NCBI GenBank assembly: GCA_963971305.1
Contig: OZ020317.1
Location: forward strand, 15,766,001 to 15,830,000
DNA from: Arcuatula senhousia
Taxonomy: Eukaryota > Mollusca > Bivalvia > Mytilida > Mytilidae
Direction of reading: 5' to 3'
Length of the DNA: 64,000 nucleotides
Positions 9,597 through 21,109 of this stretch are shown here, one piece after another. The notes beneath the pieces were generated by a model that searched no databases, had not been told where the DNA came from, and saw only the letters and a list, made by a program, of their open reading frames with translations. The first letter of the stretch is position 1. Every line of letters begins with the position of its first letter. A program made the position numbers and the translations under genes.

Positions 9597-12169
9597 ATTT
9601 TGAAAAATGGTATGATTTTCCCATGAATTTAAGCTTTTATTCCATTGAAACGAATTTTTAAGACAAAATGAAGCGTACAATTTGTTTACATTGTTATTTA
9701 TCACTATTCAAATTATCAATATACACTGTGGATGATTTAAATTTTCTAAAAAATTGGTTTAATCATTGGTATTTTTGACAATGGAAACTCAATTCGGCGA
9801 AAGAAACAACAAATTATTAGTAAACTACTTACATTGAAATAGTGCATTGCATCTCCAATTAAAGCTGTTTAAATAAGAAATCCTTTGGTGTCAATATTAT
9901 TTGATGAAATGGTTTTGACTGTTCACAATAATCAGATTTGTAAGAGCACTACTTACTCCATCTCTGTCCGACCACTTGCCACTGTACACAATCATTAATT
10001 GTTCGAAAGCTATATCTATCTGTCCGATTAATTGTTGGGTTCAAAGTAGCAGTATCAAGACAAAAATCCTTACAAATCATTATTCACACGATTCAGCTAG
10101 GGCAAAATGATATGAAAAAAAAAACTGGAACAAATATAAAAGGTAATAGCTTACCCAAACAATGAGTTGAAACAAGATTCCATTACAACAAAGGTATATT
10201 TAGGATTCAGATTTATTTTTTGTAATTCCTCGTGAGTTGGAAAATAATCCGAAAATTTTGTCAAGCTAGTAAAGTTGTCGAATAATAACTTTTGACCATG
10301 CAAATAAGCTTTGAAATTAAAAATTTTGGTACATACAAATTAGATTTAACATTCGGGAAGTTGGCCTTTCTCTTAAAATCTAGCTAGCTTTTCAAACTTT
10401 GCAAATGAAGATATGTATCTATAGTTGATATACTGTTCTTGTGTTACATGTATATATACATGTTTATGCCTCATTTTTTTTTGCCTTTAAATCTCTGATA
10501 AACCTTATTACATGAAACAATCCAATTTAATCATAATCGAAAAGTACAAAGTTTAATTATCACGCAGTTTTATGGAGAATTTAGCATTTGAAAATAAACA
10601 TGTTCAGTCGGGAAAAGCAGATATTTTAAAGCAGGCCTCAAAACCTGCAAAGCCCATTAAGACTCATATTTGTCGTTTGATGTTATTAGATAACGACATT
10701 ATAGAGAAGTGTCATGTGAGAGATTCTTTGAAAAATGGTTTGCTTGAATTGCCTGCTTCTTTTATTGCTGCGTCTCCGAAACTTGAATTCAGGATCGGGA
10801 AAAATCGCACAATACTTTGTATTAATTTTCAATTTTTTCATGATGCAAAATTGTGTTAATATCCAAAGGTTCTTGTGTACAAAAGATCAGAATATTTCAA
10901 TAAAAGATAAAACGAGGGTGCCATTTTAAAATGCGGTGGTGCTTAACTTTTGGCGGACTGTTTACTCTCGTCAATTGTAATGTTCAACCAAAACAAAGTC
11001 ATTGAAATGTGGGATGAAAAGTTTGAAGATTATTTAGGAACTTTGTTCGACAGTACTTCCAAGCAGTTGTTTACCCGTGAGAAGACGAAGAAAATAACTA
11101 TCTGCAGATGGGGGGAGGGGGGCTGATTCAGCAAGATTTCGGCAATATGTTTTAGCCAAGAATGTTTACATTATGCGCAGTCGATTTAACTGTCTACATG
11201 TATTGTCGTCTTCCTCAAACTTTATATATTTTTTAAACCATCAACAGTTACACGAAGTATGACACTTTTTCGTGGACCCCTTTATACCGGTGAAATAAAA
11301 ATAAAAATGAGGATAAAAACAAACAAATTCTACAAATATCAAACATCACATTTCCCTATTTTATGTTTTGATTCCATCTGTTTGTTTTTATTTGAGCTCC
11401 CCTGTTTTACTGTATGAATCTGGGTGTTGTCAATTATCATTGAAAAATACCTATATGGTCTGAATACTTGTATGGTCCAACTGGTTTTTAGACCATGTGG
11501 GTATACTTGTACTTGCATGGTCTGTACGTTTGAAACATGTATATGTCATGGCTAAAATCCAAGAGGAATTCAGACATGGGCATAGCAATATAATATCCCC
11601 TAAGTCTTTTAGTTCTTGAGATATGTAGGCATCCAACTAAAACCTAGCATACCTAGCCTAAGCATGAAATTTACGTTAATTCAAAGACAAATCAAATGGT
11701 GTAGGTGTTCGCTTTTAACGAAATTTTTAGATATCGAATTACAGAACGCGGTCAGTTTTAATGGTGTTGGAATAGAGTTGGAACAGATTTAACATATGCC
11801 AAGTCGATATTCTCAGATCCTATATCATTGTTGGGTTTTGGCTTTCCTGTTCGAACGTTTTAATTTTGAGTACTTTCCTTTCAATGCTTTTGGTTTGTCT
11901 ATCTTTCAATTTGTTTATTTTAACGTTGTTGGTGATCGGTTAGTCATTAAAATATGCAAATAACAGATAGCGTTACCAAATTCCCGGTTTTTATGTCACT
12001 CTGCTTTTATGATGTATTTTTGTCAGTTTAGAACACATCAAATCTATAATGTTTCATGCGTTTAAAGTTTAAAATTGTGTAAAACCTTAGGTTCTTCCTA
12101 GCCCAAACATAATTTGATCTTAGTCATGAGTCTTGAATATTGGAGTTTTCAAAGACTCAATCCTGAGTC

Positions 12170-12260
12170 AAACTCCTGACTTGAAGAGGAAGAAGAATAG
12201 TCGAAACGCGCGTCATACGTATTGGTTGGAACTTTGTTGTATATTTTTATTATGGACTTA
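12170..12260 (+). repeat. Decayed hammerhead-bearing mussel-type repeat
   Basis: Contains GTCGAAACGCGCGTCATACG followed by TTGGTTGGAACTTTGTTGT. The same order occurs after the intact hammerhead at 41922 (GACGAAACGCGCGTC ... TGTCTGGAACTTTGTTGT). The upstream catalytic box here reads CTGACTTGA instead of CTGATGA, and stem I cannot form cleanly, so it is probably an inactive relic. Confidence 0.55.
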
Positions 12261-13498
12261 GTGAATACAACCAATTTACCGGCAATGGCTAACGCATATT
12301 AAAGCAGTCCAAGATAAAAGATGTTTAATGAACAAAACAGGTAATTAATAGCTGTCACCAGATTTCAAGCATTAAGCATAGCCGGCATTACTCCGCTTAT
12401 GAGGGACTTATACTGATTTATCATAAATTCGAGGCTGTGAAGAAACTTGTCATGATAACCTAGCTGTCACCACAGTCGCTAAAGATAACCACATTTTTAA
12501 AAACAACTCAAATCATTGTTAAGCTTTTTATTAATATAAGACATAGATTTACCAAGAGATGACCGCTCCATGATGTCCATAATCTTGATCAAATGTTGAG
12601 CATGTTGTTCGTATCATACAAGTAAGTGACAATTCATCGACTCACAAATATCTAGCACACTGGCTGTCGATGCTATAAGAAGATGTCAGTTTCACAAAAG
12701 TCAATGAAAAGCTTCTAATGAACAATTTTGACAGTAGCATTGATTAGTCATACACAAGTGAACATACTTAGGTACTCATAGCTGTTAATCGCACTTCTTT
12801 TTATGAGCTTGTTGAATGGATTTCCATTTTGTTATAAGATGAACACTGCCGCAATTAAGTTTTCGAATCCAACAGTAGAGACTATTTTGAGTTCTCATAT
12901 TTATTCTGCAAAGTAAATTAATGAACCTCAATGACATTAATTATCATAAAAATATGAAAACATATTAACAAGCCTGCTTATAAGCAAATTGTAGAATAAT
13001 GTAATAAACTAAGATATAAAGAAATGACGAGCAATGTGAAATAATAGCTTTTTTATTCAAACTCTGAGGATTCAAAGCAGACAATTAATCGGACACTCAC
13101 AGAAAATAAATGACCAATTAATCGGACAGTAAACGATTATGCCATAATTACAAAACTGATTGTTTTCAACAAAATTGTGTATTTTATCTCCACCTATCCT
13201 TTTCAATGTAGAGAGTCTAACAATCGCCCTTTTTTATAATAATAAAAAGGCTAATAAAAGCATTGCAGTTTGCGAGTAAATTCCAAATATGTGCTAAGAG
13301 GTGAATGAAAAAATGTTCACTCATCGATGATCAATCGAAAAATTATAATAGTTCAAATTGTCCTGAATACAAAAAGAAACGTTAAAAAGTTGTGTAAATG
13401 AGCAAGCTATAAAAACAACTCACCTTTGTTCCTATTCGATATCGTAGTACGTTCATGCAGCCTTAAAACCACAAAAATCTGGCGAAATAAATAACATG

Positions 13499-13566
13499 CA
13501 ACTAGGATTTACCATCGGACAGTGATCAACTTCCGTGATCGCTTACTGTCCGGTTATACACTGTGA
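13499..13566 (-). repeat. Right TIR of the 4-kb element
   Basis: Inverted partner of 9528-9596 with the same internal hairpin. One A is missing from the TGGTAAAATCC run and one G is changed to A. Confidence 0.85.
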
Positions 13567-15670
13567 TAATGGTTTTGTCTTTGCACTTTCGGACTTTTGA
13601 CACTTGAATGTCCCTTTAGTTTAAACATATTTATTTATCCTGGATAAACACTCCTATAAATCCCTCTCCAGCGAACAGCATTGTGAACGGCCCGCATTGA
13701 GCGAACTCTACAAAGGGGGCTTTAACCCGCACAGGATATTGTTCTCCCTATACACGAGACAACTCTTTTTCGTCCCTTTCGAAGGACAAGCATCGGTTCT
13801 TGAGGCCACCCTCGCAAATGGTACCTCTTTGCCTCTTGCATAAGTTCATAGGGGGGAGGGGCTTTTTCTTTGATACTTGTAGGGCGAGTTTAAAATCATT
13901 TGGACCATTTCGGATCTGAAGCCAATTGCTGTCAAACTATTAGTGATTGTTTTAAATGGATTCAATAAAAATTGTTTCATACAGTTCCTAACCAAATTTT
14001 TTTGTCAAGTGGGGGGGGGGGGGTGGGGGCGCCCGATACGCCGGTGCTAGATCCGCCTTTTGTCCCGCTGGTATCTGAGTCACTACGTACAGTTGCGAAA
14101 AAGTAATCAAAAATCATCAGAGAATAAAAAAGAATTACGATTGTGAATACACAATCAATAGTCAATAAACCCCCTTTGAACCTAGTCTTGGTAATTAGAA
14201 ATCATCAGAGAATATAAACTTCAAACCCCTTGATTTCAAGTGTTGAATTGTAGTTTTTAAAATATCATGTTAAAAACATTTTATTCTAATAAATTATTTA
14301 TTGGTGGTGTAATAATTTGATAAAATTATTTGATTTTTGTTTTTATTTTGGCCGAGATTTTCAACCACAAAAGCTTTCATTAGAAAAAAAACCGTCAATT
14401 TTCTCGGTGCAAACAAATTAATATAACTTAAAATGAAAAACAAAAAAGAGTTTAAAATGTTTACAGTATTGGTTTTAACGAATTTCAAGAGACATATCAA
14501 ATACTTAGATCAAACTAGTTCGTTTTATTAATATAACAAATTTTGCTATATGATACAACAAATTTGTTATATTGATAGACCGACCATTTAACTTGAAGGG
14601 TTTTTTTCCTAAAAAAAAATATTCTGAAAATTATTTTTGATGAAAAAAATATTTTGTCAGCAGAGGGTAAGAAAAAAAATATTCTGAAGAAGGATTTCTG
14701 CCATATAACTGAATAATGATAATAATGAAAAAAAATATTCTGTCGGGACGCCTTCGAAAAATAAATAGCGCGGCTGACCAAAACGGAAAACCAAGGCCCC
14801 CCCCCCTTCAAGTAAAATGGCCTGTCCCTTAGCTTAAATAGCCAAGTTTATAATGGTCATTTGCCAAGACTTGGTATACATGTTCTGAGGAAGGAAAAAA
14901 ATATCCAGAAAGTTTTAAAAAATCACGTTAGCGATAAATTTTTATTCTCTTTGATATAGCCTTGTCTAATGGCATTAAAAGTCGTGGTTTGTTTTCATGA
15001 AAATTTCGAATTTCTGTGCATTTTTCAATTTCAAATTATTTCGTCTTCATCCCTTTATAATTGCACATAAACATGAAGTTATCCACACAAAAATGAAGCC
15101 AATATTATTAGATAGGTAAGTAATGTGTATTTTACGTCGTTTGTAATTAAGCAGTCCCTTTGTCAATTAATTAATAAAAGAGATCAATGTAATTAAATTT
15201 CATGTTGTTGAAATATGTCCTCAATTATTTCGCGTGGGTAAGCTCTTTCCACAGAAATATACTTCGTTATAACCGTCCCAAAATAACGTAAATTATAATC
15301 TTCGGGAAAAGTTATAAAATCGCTGGATCAGATAATTCGCTAAAAGTTTATTATAATGATGATTATATATATAAGACTTTGATTGGGGATTTTAGATACA
15401 TTCGCATGGGTGAATTCGTTATAAGCACATTCGCTATATTCGAGTATTATTATTGTTTTTGTTAATATAACAGTTAAAAGTTTTTTTTTTACAAGAGGAA
15501 CATTGAAATGTATGTTTGATATTGAGTTTTTACATAATGGACACAACTTCGAAAGACAACACTGCTATTTCATTCAACTAAATTTCTGAAAAAAAAATCT
15601 GTTCTAAGTAGACTTCATAAAATAACCGAAAAGCTTCTTTTTGGGAAAAAGTGAATGAGTATAGCTGAGC
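13567..15670. other. Intergenic DNA upstream of GPCR 2
   Basis: No gene found. At about 14585-14750 there is a block with GATGAAAAAAATATTTTGTC, AGCAGAGGGTAAG and ATATTCTGAAGAAGGATTTC. It recurs inside both inverted ends of the 13-kb element (37330-37410 and, reversed, 49370-49470), so it is a dispersed repeat. A poly-G tract lies at 14010-14025. The last few hundred bases presumably hold the GPCR 2 promoter. Confidence 0.45.
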
Positions 15671-16951
15671 ATGGAACTAGCAATACTTCCCAACTTCATC
15701 ATATTATGTCTTTATCTTATTCTAGGATGTGTTGGAAACTGTATAGTGCTTTTCATTTACCGTTTCCGGATTAAAAATAGTCTTGACAGCCGAGTTTACA
15801 TTCCATGCCTCGCCTTTGCAGATATCTTGTCCTCATCATTTAGTTCCGGCTTTTCGATGTATTCCCTCGTAGTGTCCGGTTTTTATATCAACACTGCGGT
15901 ATGTAAAACTTCTATGTTTACAATGAGTTGCAGTAATGGTGTCGCTGCGCTGGTTCTAGTAATGATAGCTGGTGAAAGATACATGAAAATATGCCGCCCG
16001 TTAAAAAAGTCCATTTTTACTGGCAGGGAAGTAAAAATTATAGTATGGTGTTATATTAGCGCATTCCTTTTCAACATTCCGTTGATATTCATGTCTGGTT
16101 CATCGAAGACAACATATGGGAACTCTACTTACTATTTATGTGAGAGGATATCTAGTGATTTTCGACAAAGTCATTTTTATTTTGCAGTTTCATTCACAGT
16201 CATAGCACCTCTCGTTGTTCCATTCTGTGTCATAAGCCTTGCGTATTTCTACGTCAAAATAAGCACAACGCTTTACAAACGCATGAAGCTAAAAGCTAAT
16301 GTTTCCACGGGCGTTGTCAGAAGATCGACAATTCGGGATGAGAGTTTGAACAACGGCTCTAGTTCTGATACCAAAAGTAAAGAAGGAGAAAAACCACTTA
16401 TACAGGACAACGAGAAACCCCGGATGATCAAAATAAGAGCGGCGGAAATTAGTCAGGCACCAAGTTGCAGCAATTCAATGGATACTAGTGTGATTTTAAA
16501 GGAACAAACTGTAGAACAAGGAAAACGTCAAACCTGTTTCACAAAGGTTAAGGTTTCAGTAAAAGGGAAAACTTCAACCATGAAGCGAAATTCCGAAGCT
16601 GACGGCTCCTTCAAACCAAACTCTTCAGAAAAAAGGTTTTTGCTCGGTCTCTTTTTTAAGCAACATCGTTTCACCGCCGTTTTTATTCTAATTACCATTA
16701 CATTTGTAGCTACATATGTACCGCGAATAATTCTAATGATTATAGAATTCGCCACTGAAGACTTTTGGATCGCTTTCCAAAGAAGTCCTCTTTTGCAGTT
16801 TTTAATTTTCCTGAACCGGTTCCATATTTTTAACTCCTTAGTGAATCCATTCCTTTACGGCATTTTTGACGAAAAGTTTAAGTCCGAATTTATTAAGATG
16901 ATGAACAGTTTTGTTTGTTGCAGACAAAATACCATATCGCCAGGAAATTGA
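15671..16951 (+). CDS. Class A (rhodopsin-like) GPCR, orphan, paralogue 2
   Basis: A 426-residue single-exon receptor that aligns with the 7755-9020 gene along its whole length, including the start and the YxCxRxNxIxPxN-like tail. TM1 N23, TM2 D51, TM3 C78 and an extracellular-loop-2 cysteine are kept. The DRY position is GERY (101-104), which retains the acidic residue that paralogue 1 has lost. TM6 has TYVP and TM7 has NPFLY at 392-396. A CC pair follows helix 8 and may be palmitoylated. Intracellular loop 3 is again long and polar and is the most divergent part. The gene points away from paralogue 1, with about 6.65 kb between the start codons. Intact reading frames in both copies argue that both are functional. 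The ligand is unknown. Confidence 0.93.
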   Translation: MELAILPNFIILCLYLILGCVGNCIVLFIYRFRIKNSLDSRVYIPCLAFADILSSSFSSGFSMYSLVVSGFYINTAVCKTSMFTMSCSNGVAALVLVMIAGERYMKICRPLKKSIFTGREVKIIVWCYISAFLFNIPLIFMSGSSKTTYGNSTYYLCERISSDFRQSHFYFAVSFTVIAPLVVPFCVISLAYFYVKISTTLYKRMKLKANVSTGVVRRSTIRDESLNNGSSSDTKSKEGEKPLIQDNEKPRMIKIRAAEISQAPSCSNSMDTSVILKEQTVEQGKRQTCFTKVKVSVKGKTSTMKRNSEADGSFKPNSSEKRFLLGLFFKQHRFTAVFILITITFVATYVPRIILMIIEFATEDFWIAFQRSPLLQFLIFLNRFHIFNSLVNPFLYGIFDEKFKSEFIKMMNSFVCCRQNTISPGN

Positions 16952-18299
16952 CAGTGGTTGCTTAAAAACGACAAAAACTGTTCCAGCTCGCAATTACATT
17001 TTGCATGCTTGCATTTCTTGTTTAATGTTTTGTTGTTTAGTGGAACTATATATTAAGTGTTATATTTATGATTAAGAAAGTAAAGGTTTTGTCCAGACCT
17101 ACATTTTCTAGATTTACCCGTTACATTTCGCAAACCTGTCCTAGTAAAAAAATCGACGCAACAAAGCTTATGCTCGTATAGTAAATGTTTATCGTCCAGA
17201 AGGAGGTCTTTTTATATTTTAACGCCCTTTTCGACACTTTGGGCCATATAGGGCGGTCATTTCTAATAGTGGAGGAAACCGGGGTTCACGGAGGAAACAG
17301 CTGACCCTGGTAACTGACAAACCCAATCACATACTGGTGGGGAAGTCCTGTTCTTGTAAATTACAAGCGGAACTCGAACACCACATGAGAGGTGATCGGC
17401 TAGTGATCAATAGTGGGGTATTTAAACCAGCTCGGCCACCCAAGCCCCGGTCATAATTGCAGGCTGTCGCATGGTGGTTTTTCATTGGTGTTTTTGTTTC
17501 ATTTGAAGTTAGGTTTTAGATTTTTTAGGTTTTAAAGATTGTGCCACTTACACTTTTATCTCATTATCATCTTTGGGTTTGTTGTGATGATTTGATATTT
17601 AACATTATACTTAACTAACACGCTGTCAATTGGTTTGGCGCCATAAAACCTGGTTTAACCCACCATTTCGTTTGAAATGCCTGTACCAAGTCAGGACCAT
17701 TGCGATCCACCAATTCTCCGGTATGACTGATTCGTTTTTGTCATTTTCTCTGGACTATGAGATTGATCATTCAAGTTCGGTAGTTTTGTTATTACCTTTA
17801 TTGATGATTACGGTTTGGTTATTTAATTTAAGCACTTTTATGTTAATGTAAAAAATACAAATAAGAACGTCCCACTTTAAGTAAAAAAAGACTAAGTGCT
17901 CATTGCCTAAAGAAAAAGATTAGACACAATTTTATTCCTTTGAATAATATACTATGTAAAAGAGCAATAAAAGTGTAATACTAGTAGGAGATGCAGTTCA
18001 TTTTTTAATAAGATGTAAAAAAAAAACATACATAATGGAGACAGTTTTTCAAATAGAAATAATACTTATTAGGATAACCTAACAATATTGATAATAAAAA
18101 CTAATTGATTGTATAAATTACTTTCTCTTTTGCTTGTATAATGGTTTTCTATTCGAAACAAATTAGTTTTGTGAAAGTAGTTAAATGTGTATTCCGTGTT
18201 GATGTACCAAAACATGCTTTGTATGATACAAATTTCTTTAATTTGTCATTTTGTATGATTGTTAGTTCTGTCACAACTGTTGTAATTCTCTGTTGTTCC
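16952..18299. other. 3' flank of GPCR 2 with dispersed repeats
   Basis: No gene. A repeat at about 17626-17800 contains CCTGTACCAAGTCAGGACCA and CCATTTCGTTTGAAATG. It recurs at 32680-32800 and, reversed, at 45430-45560. The block at 17270-17450 (GGAGGAAACCGGGGTTCACG ... GTGATCGGCTAGTGATCAAT) also looks like a dispersed repeat, but no second copy lies in this window. Confidence 0.5.
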
Positions 18300-18468
18300 A
18301 TACCCGTAGCCAGGGGGTGGGTGGGGTCGAGGGGGTCGGACGACCCCCCCCCCCCACTTTGAGAGAAAAAAATAGGTAAAAACAAGTCGAAATTTGGTTA
18401 AGCACTATCAAAAAAGAAATATTTTGAAAAATCGACCCCCCTTAAATAAAAATTCTGGCTACGGGTAT
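18300..18468. mobile_element. MITE with 14-bp TIRs
   Basis: Terminal inverted repeats ATACCCGTAGCCAG (18300-18313) and CTGGCTACGGGTAT (18455-18468) are perfect. The interior has poly-G and poly-C tracts and no coding capacity. No clear target duplication. Confidence 0.75.
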
Positions 18469-18579
18469 CGGTGTCCCTAACTTGTAATGTGCTTGTGTCA
18501 ATAAAAATATAATTATTTATCATAATTTCGGGTGTTTATTAAACAGGAAACAAATATTACTAGACAAAAAAGAAATATG

Positions 18580-18770
18580 GAATAGTGTACGCGACACAAC
18601 CACCATAAAAAAACGGCAATTAAAAAAAATCACAATGGAAAACAGCCAGCAGTCTTTCAACATGAACAGAGGTCGCTGCTCACCGTCATGCATTGGCTCA
18701 AGACTAAAAATATACCATACATAAGATTCAAAACAAATCCCTAAATTTTCAACGAAAGAGCCTTATAGAG
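18580..18770 (-). repeat. Dispersed repeat with GACTGCTGGCTGTTTTCC core
   Basis: Reverse copy of the block seen at 4570-4800 and 48215-48310. It has AGTGTACGCGACACAACCAC at one side and AAAATTTTCAACGAAAGA at the other, the latter matching 4640-4670 inverted. Confidence 0.55.
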
Positions 18771-19561
18771 GCTTTTTATACCTTACATGTTGTTTTTTTT
18801 TTAATAAAAAAAAGGTGGATTATCTCTTCATCAAGTTTCCTGATTTTTTCATGCCAAACCTTTGTATGGCCAAGTTTTATTAGGATAAATCAACGAAATT
18901 ATTACAAATAATAAAATATTGATTATAAACATTTTTTTTTTCAATGTGTATCCTTTCTTTTGTCTGTCAGTATACATGTATGTACAATTCAGAAAAAAGT
19001 GAAATTCATCTTCAAGGATGTTGCAACATTAACCATGTTTACATAGTCTTTCTGGTTAATTATAGTTTTTGTGAGTGAAAAATGAATAAAAATCAAGATA
19101 AAGGCCAATTTCTCTTTCATGGGTTGTTAGATCTTTTAAAAAAAATCTAGGGCGGATAGATCTTGAGATGCTGATAACTAATAATTAACCATACCAGATT
19201 TGGTTTCAATTAGACTTATGTTGTAAAGAGTTTCAATGTCATGAGGACAAGCTGTGAAAATTGTCAATTTTGACATTCTAAGGGGAAAGGTCCTATTACC
19301 GGTACATATTTTGTTAATCAGAACTTGATGGCTTAACTATATGTAATTTGAATTTCTCAAATATCTTATATAATTTTAACAAATTGAGCTTCATAAGTAC
19401 AAAATTCATAAAAAAATCAAGGAAAAAGGGCAATAACTCCTACAATGCACATGAGGTGTTGGATCTTCTTCAAAAGTTCAGGGATCGTAGATCTTGAGGT
19501 GCTGATCACTTTTACCCTATGCCAGAATTTTGATATCTGTAGCCATTTTTTAGTTATTTGA

Positions 19562-20695
19562 AACAAGAGGCTCCCAGGAGCCTGAGTCGCTCAACTGGTC
19601 TTGATGTCAAATCTATGGAGTCCTTTGTACAGCTAAAGGAGCTGAATATTTAAGCAAGAAAAAGCTTTTCCCTATCTGCAATAGTTTTCATTCTTTAAGC
19701 AAAAAAACACTGTTTTTCACCTTTAAAGAGCCATAAACCCTTTAAGGGATCATCTGCCAACTTCAAGCCTATGAAGACTTTTGTGGAGCTTAATGAACTG
19801 AATGTTTAAGCAAGCAACAGCTTTTCTCTATCTGCAAAAGTTTTCATTCTATAGACCAAAAACACTATTTTTAACCTTTAAGGGGCCATAACCCCTATAA
19901 GGGGTCATCTGACATCTTTGACTATGAGCTAAATAAACTTAACATTTAAGCAAGCAACAGCTTTTCTCTATCTGCAAAAATTTTCATACTGTGGGCCAAA
20001 AAACATGCAAAATGTTATTTTAAGGGCCGTTACCCCTATAAGGGGTAATCTGTCAACACCCACACTATGGAGACTTTTGTAGAGCTAAATGAGCTGAACA
20101 TTTAAGCAAGCAACAGCTTTTCTCTATCTGCAATAGTTTTCATTCTATAGGCCAAAAACACTATTTTTCGCCTTTAAGGGGCTGCAACTCCTATAAGGGA
20201 TCTGACAACTTCGACCCGATGGAAACTTTTGTAGAGCTTAATGAGCTGAACATTTAAGCAAGCAAAAGTTTTTTTTTCTATCTGCAATGATTTTAATATT
20301 ATAGGGCAAAAACATGAAAAAATGTTATTTTTCACCTTTAAGGGGCTGTAACCCCTATAAGGGGTCATCTGACAACTTCGACCAAATTGAGACTTTTGTA
20401 GAACTTTTGATCCTGAAGCATTAGGGTGGCATCAGATTTCATCTATCTCTTATATTTTTTGAATTACAAGCCAAAAACAAAAGTCTGCCCCCGTTCTATT
20501 TTAGCCAGGGCGGCCATGTTTTTTGACGAATCAAAAATCGAAACACAATTTTAATGCAGGACACCCTAAGGATCAATCATACCAAGTTTCATTAAATTCT
20601 GTTCAGTAGTTTCAGAGGAGAATTTTTTTTGGAAAAATTGTTAACAGACGAAGACGACGGACGCCAAGTGATGGCACTAGCTCACTTGAGCTGAA
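19562..20695 (+). repeat. Tandem-core (pearl-like) repeat
   Basis: Begins ACAAGAGGCTCCCAGGAGCC and ends at the CGACGGACGCCAAGTGATGG block with a reduced terminal hairpin (AGCTCACTTGAGCT). The core has several degenerate units of about 155 bp (GAACATTTAAGCAAGCAACA). More diverged than the 5780 copy. Confidence 0.7.
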
Positions 20696-21109
20696 ATTGG
20701 AATGATCTATTTTTTGCAACAGTGGCTATGTTTAACGGAGAACCACAAAATCCCCACATTAATTCTAAGCATCTAATATGCTAATAAACAACCATATCTT
20801 GTTTGGTTGCAATTGGAATTATTGGGTCAGTTAATAACGTTTTAAAACGTTTACGGACGGATGGGCGGACAGACTGAGGACGGTCACCAAGTGATGAAAA
20901 TAGGATCAGGAGAGCTAAAAAGAAAATGAAAAATAATAAAATCCTTAAATTACATACCCTCTTTTTTTTCAGGCAAGAACACACTGTATGAGGCCCAAAA
21001 ATATGTTTGATGCCTGAAAACTTGTAAACTAACCTCATTGTGACTTTCGAATGAAGATAAAATGCTATTTATATTTTTTATCTATTCACACAGATAGGGC
21101 TTTGATATT

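Larger units (their letters stand above)
9528..13566. mobile_element. 4.04-kb TIR element with hairpin ends, non-autonomous
   Basis: The ends are near-perfect inverted copies of 68-69 bp: 9528-9596 and 13499-13566, beginning TCACAGTGTATAACCGGACA and differing by one substitution and one indel. Each end folds into its own hairpin (CCGGACAGT ... ACTGTCCGG enclosing GATCA/TGATC). A second motif, TGTCCGATTAATTG, lies at 10021-10034 and inverted at 13082-13095 and 13115-13128, a subterminal pattern like transposase-binding sites. No transposase was recognised. Internal frames such as 10572-10859 (95 residues) and 10980-11126 resemble nothing known to me. No target-site duplication is evident. The element separates the two GPCR genes. 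Confidence 0.75.

Noticed and set aside
10572..10859. 95-residue frame in the 4-kb element as a transposase
   Set aside because: No DDE/D, zinc-finger or helix-turn-helix pattern seen, and too short; left as unassigned within the element.
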